From the NCBI RefSeq assembly GCF_012927045.1, contig NZ_JABBFW010000002.1, forward strand, positions 290,801 to 354,800: a DNA stretch of 64,000 nucleotides, read 5' to 3'. The notes beneath the pieces were generated by a model, which worked only from the letters and a program-made list of their open reading frames with translations, was not told the origin of the DNA and ran no database searches. This document shows positions 29,664 through 39,777 of the stretch, piece by piece. Every line of letters begins with the position of its first letter. Position 1 is the stretch's first letter. Source of the DNA: Azohydromonas caseinilytica (lineage in GTDB: Bacteria; Pseudomonadota; Gammaproteobacteria; Burkholderiales; Burkholderiaceae_C). Made by a program: the position numbers and the translations under genes.

Positions 29664-30827
29664 ATGAAGCATCCGACGCCAAGACTCGTCGTCCTGGCCG
29701 CTGCGCTGCTGGCCGCCGCGCTGGCTCAGGCCGACGTCAACATCGGCGTCACGCTGTCGGTCACCGGGCCGGCGGGCACGCTGGGCGTCGCCGAGAAGAA
29801 CACCATCGCGCTGCTGCCCACGACCATGGCCGGGCAGAAGGTCAATGTCCTGGTGCTCGACGACGCCTCCGACACCGGCACCGCCGTCGCAAACATGCGC
29901 CGGCTGGTCAACGAGCACAAGGCGGACGTGATCCTGGGCTCCACCACCTCGCCGGGCTCGCTGGCCATGATCGACGTGGCCGCCGAGTCGCAGACGCCCA
30001 TGATTTCCCTGGCCGCGAGCTCCCGCATCGTCGAGCCGGTGGACGCCCGGCGGCGCTGGGTGTTCAAGACGCCGCAGAACGACATCGCGATGTCCGTGGC
30101 GATTGCCGAGCACATGGCCGCCGCGGGCGTGCAGAACGTGGCTTTCATCGGCTTCGCCGACGCCTACGGCGAGGGCTGGTTCCAGGAGTTCAGCAAGGCC
30201 GCCGCGTTCAAGAAGATCAAGGTGGTGGCCAACGAGCGCTACGCCCGCACCGACACCGCCGTCGCCGTCCAGGTGCTCAGGATGCTCGCGGTCAAGCCCG
30301 ACGCGGTGCTCATCGCCGCCGCCGGCACCCCGGCGCTGCTGCCGCAGAAGGCGCTGCGCGAGCGCGGCTACACCGGCCGCTTCTACCAGACGCACGGCGT
30401 GGCCAACGCCGACTTCCTGCGCGTGGGCGGCCGCGACGTGGAAGGGACGTACCTGCCCGCCGGCCCGGTGCTGGTGGCCGACCAGCTCCCAGCCACGCAC
30501 CCGGTGAAGAAGAGCGCCCAGGCTTACGTCGCCGCCTACGAGGCCGCCTACGGCAAGGGCAGCGTCTCGGCCTTCGGCGCACATGCCTGGGACGCCGGAC
30601 TGCTGGTGGCCGCGGCCGTGCCGGTGGCCTTGAAAAAGGCGCAGCCCGGCAGCGCCGAGTTCCGCGCCGCGCTGCGCGACGCGCTGGAGAACGTGCGCGA
30701 CCTGCCCGGCGCGCACGGCATCTTCAACATGACGCCCGGCGACCACCTCGGCCTGGACCAGCGCGCGCGCGTGATGGTGCGCATCGAGAACGGGGCGTGG
30801 AAATACCAGCCTGCGGCGCAGCCCTGA
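29664..30827 (+). CDS. ABC-transporter substrate-binding protein, Leu/Ile/Val (LivK) type
   Basis: A 387-residue periplasmic type I binding protein. The signal peptide is [23 protein letters not shown]. It continues with VNIGVTLSVTGPAGTLGVAEKNTIALLP and two Rossmann-like lobes (VILGSTTSPGSLAMIDVAAE; VAFIGFADAYGEGW; FGAHAWDAGLL). AGGAG precedes the ATG. No livHMGF permease or ATPase genes lie nearby, so it is an orphan receptor component, perhaps for an aromatic or branched-chain substrate. GACAAT at 29585 is a weak -10 candidate in the divergent region shared with the PIG-L operon. Confidence 0.9.
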   Translation: MKHPTPRLVVLAAALLAAALAQADVNIGVTLSVTGPAGTLGVAEKNTIALLPTTMAGQKVNVLVLDDASDTGTAVANMRRLVNEHKADVILGSTTSPGSLAMIDVAAESQTPMISLAASSRIVEPVDARRRWVFKTPQNDIAMSVAIAEHMAAAGVQNVAFIGFADAYGEGWFQEFSKAAAFKKIKVVANERYARTDTAVAVQVLRMLAVKPDAVLIAAAGTPALLPQKALRERGYTGRFYQTHGVANADFLRVGGRDVEGTYLPAGPVLVADQLPATHPVKKSAQAYVAAYEAAYGKGSVSAFGAHAWDAGLLVAAAVPVALKKAQPGSAEFRAALRDALENVRDLPGAHGIFNMTPGDHLGLDQRARVMVRIENGAWKYQPAAQP

Positions 30828-30912
30828 GCCGTCCCCGCACTGTCCCCACGCTTTACGCGGCAGCAAAGGAGCCGCATCGGCCGCGTCACATCCGGCTGGC
30901 AGACTCCAGCAT

Positions 30913-32319
30913 GTGAAGCAATCAGTGACATCCCTCCGTCCCCTGCGCCAGGCCGTGGCGCTGGCGGCGGTGGCGCTGCTGGCGGGCTGCGCGAGCGTGC
31001 GCCCCTCGGCCGAGGCCGCCGCGCCGCTGGCCACCGTCGCGCAACCCGCCGAAGCCACGGCCGCCGACCGCGCCGCGGCGGCCTGGTGGGCCCAGTTCGG
31101 CGATCCGCTGCTGCCCGGCCTGGTCGAGGAGGCGCTGCGCGCCAATCCTCAAGTCACCTCGGCCCAGGCGGCGCTGCGCCAGGCGCGCGCGCTGCGCGAC
31201 CTGGCGGCCTCGGGGCTCTATCCCAACGTCGGCGCCTCGGCCTCGGCCGGCCGCAACCGCGCGCGCAACGTCAGCAGCAACCAGTTCCAGGCCGGCTTCG
31301 ACGCGGCCTGGGAGCCCGACCTGTTCGGCCGCACCCGCGCCGGTGTCGAAGCGGCCGAGGCCGACGTGGCGGCCAGCCGCCTGTCGCTGGCCGACGTGCA
31401 GGTGTCGCTGGCGGCCGAGGTCGCCGTGGACCTGATCACGCTGCGCGGCCTGCAGGCGCGCCTGGCCCTGGCCCAGGCCAACCTGGCGAGCCAGCAGGAG
31501 ACTTTTCAGATTGCCCAGTGGCGGCTGCAGGCCGGTCTCGCCACCTCGCTGGAAGCCGAGCAGGCGCGCGCCGCCGCCGAGCAGACGCAGGCGCAGATCC
31601 CGGCGCTGCAGCTTTCCATGGCCCAGTTCGCCAGCGCGCTGGCCGTGCTCACCGGCCGCCCGCCGGCCCTTCCGCGGCTGAACCAAGTGGCGCCCATTCC
31701 GGTCGCGCCCGAAGGCCTGGCGCAGAGCCTGCCCACCGACACGCTGCGCCAGCGCCCCGACGTGCGCGCGGCCGAGACCCGGGTGCGCGCCGCGCTGGCG
31801 CGCGTGACCCAGGCCGACGCCGCCCGCTACCCCACCTTCCGCCTCAGCGGCTCGCTGGGCCTGAGCGCGCTGACGCTGGGCAGCCTCACCGGCCCGGGCA
31901 CGGTGGTGAGCTCGCTGCTGGCCGGGCTGTCGCTGCCGGTGTTCGACGCCGGTGCCATCGACGCCCAGGTGCGCGCGCAGCAGGCCGCCGCGCAGCAGTC
32001 GGCCGCCAGCCTGCAGGCCGTGGCGCTCAATGCGCTCAAGGAAGTGGAGGACGCGCTGGTCGAGCTGCGCAGCAGCCGCGAGCGCCAGGCCACGCTGGGC
32101 CGCGCCGCCGAGGCCGCCGCCAATGCCGCGTTGCTGGCCACGCAGCAGTACGGCAGCGGCCTGGTGGACTTCCAGACCGTGCTGCAGACCCAGCGCACCC
32201 AGCTTGCCCTGCAGGACAACCTGGCCGCCGCGCAGGCCGACGCCGCCATCGCCCATGTGCGTCTTTACAAGGCGCTGGGCGGCGGCTGGCAGCCGGACGG
32301 CGCCCCGGCGGCGCCCTGA
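30913..32319 (+). CDS. Outer-membrane efflux lipoprotein (NodT/OprM/TolC family)
   Basis: A 468-residue outer-membrane factor. The lipobox LLAGC places the lipidated Cys at residue 26. Two homologous helical halves follow, each with long coiled-coils ([20 protein letters not shown] and [20 protein letters not shown] in the first, [20 protein letters not shown] and [17 protein letters not shown] in the second). It is the channel of the tripartite exporter formed with the following adaptor and ABC proteins. GTG start; the frame has no better ATG. Confidence 0.92.
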   Translation: MKQSVTSLRPLRQAVALAAVALLAGCASVRPSAEAAAPLATVAQPAEATAADRAAAAWWAQFGDPLLPGLVEEALRANPQVTSAQAALRQARALRDLAASGLYPNVGASASAGRNRARNVSSNQFQAGFDAAWEPDLFGRTRAGVEAAEADVAASRLSLADVQVSLAAEVAVDLITLRGLQARLALAQANLASQQETFQIAQWRLQAGLATSLEAEQARAAAEQTQAQIPALQLSMAQFASALAVLTGRPPALPRLNQVAPIPVAPEGLAQSLPTDTLRQRPDVRAAETRVRAALARVTQADAARYPTFRLSGSLGLSALTLGSLTGPGTVVSSLLAGLSLPVFDAGAIDAQVRAQQAAAQQSAASLQAVALNALKEVEDALVELRSSRERQATLGRAAEAAANAALLATQQYGSGLVDFQTVLQTQRTQLALQDNLAAAQADAAIAHVRLYKALGGGWQPDGAPAAP

Positions 32320-32388
32320 CTTTTTCGCTGGCCGCGCGATGCTGAAACCCGCGGCCGGCCCCGGATCTCCGAATTGCCCTCCAACGCC

Positions 32389-33702
32389 ATGAAACCCCAA
32401 GACAAAGCCCCCGCCCCGGACCTCGAAGCGCTGCTCGGCCCCGGCGCGACGCCGCGGCCCTGGTGGCGGCGCAGTGCCACCTGGATCGCGGCCGGGCTGC
32501 TGGCCGCGGCGGTGGCCGGTGGTCTGGTCTGGCAGTCGCGCCAGGCCCAGCAGGCCGCGCCGGTGTTCGTCACCGAGCCGGTGACGCGCGGTGACCTGCA
32601 GCTCAGCGTCAGCGCCAACGGCACGCTGCAGCCCACCCGCACCGTCAACATCGGCAGCGAACTTTCCGGCACCGTCGCCCGCGTGCTGGTGGACGTGAAC
32701 GACCAGGTGAAGAAGGGCCAGGTACTGGTCGAGCTGGACCAGACCCGGCTCAAGGGCCAGCTGGAGCGCTCGCGCGCCACGCTCGCCTCCAACCGCGCCA
32801 AGGTCGCGCAGGTCGAGGCCACGCTCAAGGAGGCGCAGGCGCAGCTGTCGCGCTTCGAGGAGGTGGCGCGCCTGTCCGGCGGCAAGGTGCCCTCGGCCAC
32901 CGAGCTCGACAGCGCCCGCGCCGCGGTGTCGCGCGCGCAGTCGGACCTGGCCGCCGCCCGCGCCTCGGTGACCGACGCGCAGGCGCAGGTGCTCATCGAC
33001 GAGACCAACCTGGGCAAGACCGCCATCCGCTCGCCCATCGACGGCGTGGTGCTCACGCGCGCGGTGGACCCGGGCAACGCCGTGGCCGCCTCGCTGCAGG
33101 CGGTGACCCTCTTTACCCTGGCCGAGGACCTGCGCCGCATGCGGCTGCAGGTCAACGTGGACGAGGCCGACGTGGGCTCGGTGCAGGTGGGGCAGAAGGC
33201 GGACTTCAGCGTCAGCGCCTGGCCGCAGCGCCGCTATCCGGCCAGCGTCACGCGCGTGGCCTTCGGCTCGGCCACCACCGACAACGTCGTCACCTACCCG
33301 ACGCTGCTGGAGGTGGAGAACGAGGACCTGAGCCTGCGCCCGGGCATGACCGCCACCGCCACCATCCACAGCGAGCCGCGCCGCGGCGTGCTGCTGGTGC
33401 CGAATCAGGCGCTGCGCTTCACCCCGGCCATGGCCGCCGCGCCGCAGGACGGCGCCGCCCCGGGCGGCGGGGGCGGCGTGGCCTCGGTGCTGATGCCGCG
33501 CATGCCGCGCGGCGGGCGCAAGCAGGCCACCGAGTCCGCCGCCGGCGGCGCGACCAAGACGCTGTGGCTGCTGCGCGAGGGCCGCCCCGAGGCCGTGACG
33601 GTGACCACCGGCGCCAGCGACGGCCGCCGCACCGAGGTGCGCAGCGAGCAGCTGCAGCCCGGCATGGCGGTGATCGTGGACCAGCGCTCGCAGCCGCGAT
33701 GA
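32389..33702 (+). CDS. macA: MacA-like periplasmic adaptor (membrane fusion protein)
   Basis: A 437-residue HlyD/MacA-family adaptor. One N-terminal transmembrane helix ([18 protein letters not shown]) anchors it in the inner membrane. The barrel-sandwich halves are [24 protein letters not shown] and [21 protein letters not shown] coiled-coil hairpin between them (about 125-205) should contact the outer-membrane factor. A Gly/Pro-rich insertion near 355-390 ([19 protein letters not shown]) is peculiar. The ATG at 32389 (MKPQDK) is chosen over an in-frame TTG five codons upstream. Confidence 0.88.
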   Translation: MKPQDKAPAPDLEALLGPGATPRPWWRRSATWIAAGLLAAAVAGGLVWQSRQAQQAAPVFVTEPVTRGDLQLSVSANGTLQPTRTVNIGSELSGTVARVLVDVNDQVKKGQVLVELDQTRLKGQLERSRATLASNRAKVAQVEATLKEAQAQLSRFEEVARLSGGKVPSATELDSARAAVSRAQSDLAAARASVTDAQAQVLIDETNLGKTAIRSPIDGVVLTRAVDPGNAVAASLQAVTLFTLAEDLRRMRLQVNVDEADVGSVQVGQKADFSVSAWPQRRYPASVTRVAFGSATTDNVVTYPTLLEVENEDLSLRPGMTATATIHSEPRRGVLLVPNQALRFTPAMAAAPQDGAAPGGGGGVASVLMPRMPRGGRKQATESAAGGATKTLWLLREGRPEAVTVTTGASDGRRTEVRSEQLQPGMAVIVDQRSQPR

Positions 33703-33720
33703 CGCAGGAGTGAGCCGACG

Positions 33721-34499
<779 letters not shown>

Positions 34500-34500
<1 letters not shown>

Positions 34501-35711
34501 TGCTGTGGAACAGCCTGCTGCTGGCGCTGCGCGAGATCCGCCGCCACCTGCTGCGCAGCTTCCTGACCATCCTGGGCATCGTCATCGGCGTCAGCGCCGT
34601 CATCACCATGGTGACGCTGGGCAAGGGCGCCACGCAGGCGGTGCAGAACGAGATCACCAGCCTGGGCACGAACCTGCTGATGGTGCGCCCGGGCCAGCGC
34701 CTGGGCCCGGGCAGCTCCGGCGCGCCCAGCTTCACGGTGGAGGACGTGCAGGCCATCCGCAGCCAGATCGGCGGCGTGGCCGCCGTGGCGCCGGAGGTGC
34801 GCTCCGGCGTGACGGTGGTGGCCAACGGCCGCAACTGGAGCACCAGCGTCACCGGCACCACCAGCGACTACTTCTTCACCAACAACTGGAGCATCGGCGC
34901 CGGCCGGGGCTTCGAGGAGGCCGAGGAGCGCGCCGGCGCCGCCGTGTGCCTGATCGGCGAGACCCTGCGCCGCGAGCTGTTCAATGGCGCCGACGCCGCC
35001 GCGGTGGTGGGGCAGCGGCTGCGAGTAAAACAGTTTTCCTGCGAGGTGGTGGGCGTGCTGGGCTCCAAGGGGCAGGGCGCCATGGGCAACGACCAGGACG
35101 ACGTGGTGCTGCTGCCGCTGAGCACCGTGCAGCGCCGCGTCACCGGCAGCACCCGGGTGCAGACCATCCTGGTGTCCATGGCCGAGGGCAGCGACGCCGA
35201 GCGCGTCAAGGCCGGCATTCGCGACCTGCTGCGCGAGCGCCGCAAGCTCGGCGCCGGCGAGGAGGACAACTTCAACGTGCTCGACACCGCGCAGCTGGCG
35301 CAGACCTTCTCCAGCACCACGCGCGTGATGACGATGCTGCTGGGCGCCGTGGCGGCGGTGAGCCTGCTGGTGGGCGGCATCGGGATCATGAACATCATGC
35401 TGGTGAGCGTGACCGAGCGGACGCGCGAGATCGGCGTGCGCCTGGCCATCGGCGCGCTGGAGGCCGAGGTGCTGCTGCAGTTCCTGATCGAGGCCGTGGC
35501 GCTGGCGGCGCTGGGCGGCGTGGTGGGCATCGTGCTGGCCGCCATCTTCTCCATCACCGGTGCGCGGCTGATGGACGTGCCCTACAGCTTCGACGTGCCC
35601 ATCAACCTGCTGGCCTTCCTGTTCTCGGCGGGCATCGGCGTGCTCTTCGGCTACTTCCCGGCGCGGCGCGCGGCGCGGCTGGACCCGATCGAGGCGCTGC
35701 GGCACGAGTGA
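34500..35711 (+). CDS. MacB-like ABC transporter permease (MacB_PCD/FtsX domains)
   Basis: A 403-residue permease. An N-terminal transmembrane helix follows MLWNSLLLALREIRRHLLRSFLTILG, and then a periplasmic core domain (about 45-270). The C-terminal FtsX-like domain has three helices (LLGAVAAVSLLVGGIGIMNIML, FLIEAVALAALGGVVGIVLAAI, LLAFLFSAGIGVLFGYFPARRAARLDPIEALRHE). The FPARRAA...P-EALR ending is the family hallmark. With the adaptor, OMF and ATPase genes it makes a complete MacAB-TolC-type mechanotransmission exporter; cargo unknown. Confidence 0.92.
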
Positions 35712-35773
35712 GGCCGGGGAGGCGTGCGGATTGCTAAGGGGCCGTCACGCACCGCGGCGGCCCGTTGCCGCCC

Positions 35774-36883
35774 ATGAAAAACCCGATGCCGCCACGTCCC
35801 GAAGAACCGTCCGTCGCCTCCCGCACCCGCAGCCACTCGCTGGAATACCGCACGCTGCTGTGGCTGCTCGTGCTGGTGACGCTGGCCTTCGGCTGGATCT
35901 TGCTGCCCTACTACGGCGCGGTGTTCTGGGCGGTGGTGACGGCGATCCTGTTCTCGTCGGTGCAGCGGCGCATCCGCGTCAATCTCAAGGGCCGCGACAA
36001 CGCCGCGGCGCTGCTGACGCTGCTGATCGTGCTGTTCATCGTCATCCTGCCGGCGGCGCTGGTGATGTCGATGCTGGTGCAGGAGGCCATGGGGGTGCTG
36101 CAGCGGGTGCAGAGCGGCGAGATCAACTTCACCCGCTACGCCGAGCAGATCTACGCCGCGCTGCCGCACTGGCTCACCGGGCTGCTGGACCGCTTCGGGC
36201 TGGCCGACCTGGCCGCGCTCAAGGCCCGGCTGGGCGAGCGGCTCACCGCCGGCACGCAACTGCTGGCCAGCCGGGCGCTGAGCGTGGGGCAGGACACCTT
36301 CAACTTCCTGGTCGCCTTCGGCGTGATGCTGTACCTGCTCTTCTTCCTGCTGCGCGACGGCGTCGGGCTGGCGGCGCGGGTGCGGCGCGCCATTCCGCTG
36401 GACGAGGAGGACAAGCGCGCGCTGCTGGCGCGCTTCGCCACCGTGATCCGCGCCACAGTCAAGGGCAACATCCTGGTGGCGCTGGCGCAGGGCGCGCTGG
36501 GCAGCCTGGCCTTCTGGTTCCTGGGCATCCACGGCGCGCTGCTGTGGGGCGTGGTGATGGCCTTCCTGTCGCTGCTGCCGGCCGTGGGCGCGGCCATGGT
36601 GTGGGCGCCGGTGGCCGTCTACCTGATCGTCACCGGCGCGCTGTGGAAGGGCGTCGGGCTGATCGTGTGGGGCGTGGTCGTGATCGGGCTGGTGGACAAC
36701 GTGCTGCGCCCGATCCTGGTCGGCAAGGACACCAAGATGCCCGACTACCTGGTGCTGATCTCCACGCTGGGCGGGCTGGCGGTGTTCGGGCTCAACGGCT
36801 TCGTCATCGGCCCGGTCATTGCCGCCATGTTCATGGCCGCCTGGGACATTTTCATGGAGCGCCGAGAGGATGGGCGGCGTTGA
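35774..36883 (+). CDS. AI-2E transporter/PerM-family membrane protein
   Basis: A 369-residue polytopic inner-membrane protein of the AI-2E family (TqsA, YdiK, PerM). About seven or eight hydrophobic segments are present (LLWLLVLVTLAFGWILLPYY, AALLTLLIVLFIVILPAALVMSML, FLVAFGVMLYLLFFLLRDG and others). The C-terminal signature is GVVVIGLVDNVLRPILVGKDTKMPDYLVLISTLGGLAVFGLNGFVIGPVIAAMF. The ATG at 35774 is chosen; a TTG three codons upstream is also in frame. Substrate is uncertain: members exchange Na/H, AI-2 or auxin. Confidence 0.9.
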   Translation: MKNPMPPRPEEPSVASRTRSHSLEYRTLLWLLVLVTLAFGWILLPYYGAVFWAVVTAILFSSVQRRIRVNLKGRDNAAALLTLLIVLFIVILPAALVMSMLVQEAMGVLQRVQSGEINFTRYAEQIYAALPHWLTGLLDRFGLADLAALKARLGERLTAGTQLLASRALSVGQDTFNFLVAFGVMLYLLFFLLRDGVGLAARVRRAIPLDEEDKRALLARFATVIRATVKGNILVALAQGALGSLAFWFLGIHGALLWGVVMAFLSLLPAVGAAMVWAPVAVYLIVTGALWKGVGLIVWGVVVIGLVDNVLRPILVGKDTKMPDYLVLISTLGGLAVFGLNGFVIGPVIAAMFMAAWDIFMERREDGRR

Positions 36884-37071
36884 GAGCGGCCGTCGCCGTG
36901 GCGGCAAGGGGCGGCTTGAGTCGCCACCAGCGTGGCGGAATGCGCACCACGCCGCACCCGCTGCAAGGCCATCGCGGCATGAGTCGGTAAGGCGCCGACC
37001 CAGCCCGTAGACTGCCGCGCTTTTTGCGCGCCGGTGTGGCGCGCCTCGGGCAGCAAGGAGTTGAGGACGTG

Positions 37072-38136
37072 ATGGACGGGAAGGTGTGGCATGCGGCGGC
37101 GGCCGGTTTCGAGGCGGCGCGGCGGCTGGAAGGGGTGCCCGAGGGGCACCGCGCCCGCAACCTGCACGGCCATGGCTTCCAGGTGCGCGTGCGCGGCGCG
37201 CTGCCGTCGGGCTGGGCCGACTTCCCCGGCGGCGAGGTGCAGCGGCTGCAGGCGCAGCTGGGCGAGGTCGTCGCGGCGCTGGACCACCACCTGCTCAACG
37301 AGGTGCTGGAGGAGCCCAGCGACGAGCGCCTGGCGCGCTGGATCGGCGCCGAGCTGGGGCTGCCGCTCGAAGTGGGCGTGCAGAGCATGCCCACGCGCGG
37401 CGTGGACCTCGACGGCGCCGGCCGCGCGCATGTGTGGCGGCGCTATGCCTTCCAGTCCGCGCACCGGCTGCCGAACGTGCCGGAGGGCCACAAGTGCGGG
37501 CGCATGCACGGCCACGGCTTCGAGGCACTGATCCACGCCCAGGGCGTGAGCCACGACCAGCTCGACGCCCTCTGGGCCCCGCTGCAGTCGCTGCTGCATC
37601 ACGCCTGCCTCAACGAGCTGCCCGGGCTGGAGAACCCCACGAGCGAGATGCTGTCCAGCTGGATCTGGCGCGAGCTGCAACCCACGCTGCCCGGCCTGGC
37701 GCATGTGACGGTGTTCGAGACCGCTTCCTGCGGCGCCTGCTTCGACGGCCGCGGCTGGCGCACCTGGAAGGAGTTCACGCTGGACAGCGCCTTGCGCCTG
37801 AAGCGCGCGCCCGCGGACAGCCTGCATGCCCGGCTGCACGGCCACACCTACACGCTGCGGCTGCACCTGGCGGCGCCGCTGGACGAGCTGATGGGCTGGA
37901 CCCTGGACTTCGGCGACGTGAAGCGGCTGTTCGACCCGGTGTTCCGCTCCCTGGACCACCAGCCGCTGCACGAGATCGACGGCCTGGCCGACTGCGACAC
38001 GGCGACGCTGGCGCGTTGGGTGCTGGCCCAGGCGCGCGAGCGGCTGCCGCAGGTGGACCGGGTGGACCTCTACGAGACGCCAGGCTGCGGCGCCACGCTG
38101 CACCTCGGCACCGATACGCCGGCGCTGCCGATCTGA
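37072..38136 (+). CDS. Triple-domain 6-carboxytetrahydropterin/6-pyruvoyl-tetrahydropterin synthase-like protein
   Basis: 354 residues forming three tandem PTPS/QueD-like domains (about 1-115, 120-228, 230-350); ordinary QueD is one domain of about 120. Domain 2 has the zinc ligands and catalytic Cys (His131, Cys142, His146-x-His148) and the pterin Glu216, but has His176-His177 where an Asp-His pair is expected. Domain 1 keeps HGH (32-34) and Asp71-His72 but has Arg17 and Ala28 for the zinc His and Cys, and Gln104 for the Glu. Domain 3 keeps HGH (256-258), Asp295-His296 and Glu335 but lacks the zinc His (Leu241) and the Cys (His252). A single composite active site is thus possible. queE follows 16 bases downstream, placing it in queuosine precursor synthesis. 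Confidence 0.85.
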   Translation: MDGKVWHAAAAGFEAARRLEGVPEGHRARNLHGHGFQVRVRGALPSGWADFPGGEVQRLQAQLGEVVAALDHHLLNEVLEEPSDERLARWIGAELGLPLEVGVQSMPTRGVDLDGAGRAHVWRRYAFQSAHRLPNVPEGHKCGRMHGHGFEALIHAQGVSHDQLDALWAPLQSLLHHACLNELPGLENPTSEMLSSWIWRELQPTLPGLAHVTVFETASCGACFDGRGWRTWKEFTLDSALRLKRAPADSLHARLHGHTYTLRLHLAAPLDELMGWTLDFGDVKRLFDPVFRSLDHQPLHEIDGLADCDTATLARWVLAQARERLPQVDRVDLYETPGCGATLHLGTDTPALPI

Positions 38137-38152
38137 GCGGGAGGGCGGCGCG

Positions 38153-38782
38153 ATGGCATACGCGGTCAAGGAAATCTTCTACACGCTTCAAGGCGAGGGC
38201 GCGCAGGCCGGCCGGGCCGCCGTGTTCTGCCGCTTCGCCGGCTGCAACCTGTGGAGCGGGCGCGAGGCGGACCGGGCGCAGGCGGTGTGCCGCTTCTGCG
38301 ACACGGACTTCGTCGGCACCGACGGCCCGGGTGGCGGCAAGTTCGCCGACGCGCAGGCGCTGGCGGATGCGGTGGCCTCGCACTGGCCCGGCGGCGGCCA
38401 GCCGCTGGTGGTGTGCACCGGCGGCGAGCCGCTGCTGCAGCTGGATGTGCCGCTGATCGAGGCGCTGCACGCGCGCGGTTTCCAGATCGCGGTGGAAACC
38501 AACGGCACTCACCCGGCGCCGGCCGGGCTGGACTGGATCTGCGTCAGCCCCAAGGCCGACGCGCCCGTGATGCTGACGCGCGGCGACGAGCTGAAGCTGG
38601 TGTTCCCGCAGGCCGAGGCGCGGCCCGAGCGCTTCGAAGGCCTGGATTTCAAGCACTTCATCCTGCAGCCCATGGACGGCCCGGAGCGCGAGCGCAACAC
38701 GCGGCTGGCGCTGGACTACTGCCTGGCACACCCCAAGTGGCGGCTGGGGCTGCAGACGCACAAGCTGCTCAACATCCCGTAA
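38153..38782 (+). CDS. queE: 7-carboxy-7-deazaguanine synthase
   Basis: A 209-residue radical SAM enzyme that ring-contracts 6-carboxytetrahydropterin to 7-carboxy-7-deazaguanine in preQ0/queuosine synthesis. The cluster motif is the spaced form, Cys31-x14-Cys46-x2-Cys49 (CNLWSG...CRFCDTDF), as in other proteobacterial QueE proteins. SAM-binding CTGGEPLLQ and VETNGTHPAP and the C-terminal GLQTHKLLNIP are present. It follows the triple QueD-like gene, its pathway predecessor. queC and queF are not in the window. Confidence 0.94.
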   Translation: MAYAVKEIFYTLQGEGAQAGRAAVFCRFAGCNLWSGREADRAQAVCRFCDTDFVGTDGPGGGKFADAQALADAVASHWPGGGQPLVVCTGGEPLLQLDVPLIEALHARGFQIAVETNGTHPAPAGLDWICVSPKADAPVMLTRGDELKLVFPQAEARPERFEGLDFKHFILQPMDGPERERNTRLALDYCLAHPKWRLGLQTHKLLNIP

Positions 38783-38839
38783 GGAAGAGGGCAGCCTTGC
38801 CGCGATAATGCGCGGCTCGCCGCAGCTCATGCGGCGGTG

Positions 38840-38927
38840 GCCCGGGTGGCGAAATCGGTAGACGCAGCGGACTTAAAATCCGCCGCCCTCAACAGGCTTA
38901 CGGGTTCGAGTCCCGTTCCGGGCACCA
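38840..38927 (+). tRNA. tRNA-Leu (anticodon UAA)
   Basis: 88-base type II tRNA: acceptor GCCCGGG/TCCGGGC (one G-U pair), D-region TGGCGAAATCGGTAGACGCA, anticodon loop CTTAAAA with TAA, long variable arm, T-arm ACGGGTTCGAGTCCCGT, encoded CCA. GATAAT at 38804-38809 is a likely -10. Confidence 0.95.
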
Positions 38928-38929
38928 CG

Positions 38930-38953
38930 GCGGACGACGTTCGCAGCGTCCGC
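38930..38953 (+). terminator. Hairpin after tRNA-Leu(UAA)
   Basis: GCGGACG pairs with CGTCCGC around a 10-base loop, three bases after the tRNA. There is no T-run, so this may be a 3'-processing or weak termination signal. The rest of 38954-39151 shows no gene. Confidence 0.35.
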
Positions 38954-39151
38954 AGCGGGGCGCCAGCTCCCTGATCAATCCGCTCCCGTTCCCTTTCATC
39001 TCCTCTTGCCGCGTCGAGCTGCGTGCCACGGCCGGGCTTTGAACTCGTCTCTCGTTCCGGGACCCTCGCTTGCCCACGCCTGAAACGGCACGCCCACCCC
39101 GTGCGCCGCACGTGAACGGGCCGTGAGCCAGCACAAAGAGGAGATCTCGCC

Positions 39152-39583
39152 ATGACCGCTTCCACCGACCGCCATGCCCGCCCGGTGCCGCTCGCGCGCT
39201 GGCTGGGCGGATTGACGCTCGCCGCCTGCCTCGTCCCGGCCGCCCTGGCGCAGGGCAGCACCAGCACCAGCACCGGCACCTCCGACTCCACCACCGGCGC
39301 GGGCGCCGCGTCGCCGGCGCAGCCCTCGGCCTCGGGCACGCCCGCCGGCGGCAACAAGGCCGCCAAGCCGCCGGTGGCCGCCGCGGCCCAGTCGGGCGCG
39401 GGCCCGGCCAAGAAACCGGCCCAGGGCGGCACCCAGGGCGGCCCCGCCCCGGGCACCGAGGCCACTCCTGGTGCCGGCTCCGGTACCGGCGGCACCCCCA
39501 GCGCCGGCGCGGCCACGGGCTCCGGCATGGGTGGCACCAGCTCGGGCTCCGGCACGGGCTCTTCCGGCAGCACCGGGCGCTGA
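39152..39583 (+). CDS. Low-complexity exported protein of unknown function
   Basis: 143 residues. A clear signal peptide (PVPLARWLGGLTLAACLVPAALAQ, cleavage after AQG or ALA) is followed by a mature part made almost wholly of Gly, Ser, Thr, Ala and Pro, with a few Lys. The runs are GSTSTSTGTS, PAKKPAQGGTQGG and SSGSGTGSSGSTGR. AAAGAGGAGAT before the ATG is a strong ribosome-binding site, which together with the signal peptide argues for a real gene. No domain is recognised. It may be a disordered periplasmic or surface protein. Confidence 0.6.
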   Translation: MTASTDRHARPVPLARWLGGLTLAACLVPAALAQGSTSTSTGTSDSTTGAGAASPAQPSASGTPAGGNKAAKPPVAAAAQSGAGPAKKPAQGGTQGGPAPGTEATPGAGSGTGGTPSAGAATGSGMGGTSSGSGTGSSGSTGR

Positions 39584-39777
39584 CGCAAGCGCCTTGCTGA
39601 GCTGGGGCGCAGCCCGCGCCTCAGCCTCTGATTCCTTCCCGCCTGGACGGCGAGCGGCCTGCCGTGGCCTGTCCAGGCCGGCGCGCGTGCGCGCAGGCCG
39701 CACACTTCGGCCTCGTTCCGTCACTGCCACGCGGTCCCGACCCTGGTTCACACCCGGCGCCGGCCGCGGCCCGCGCC

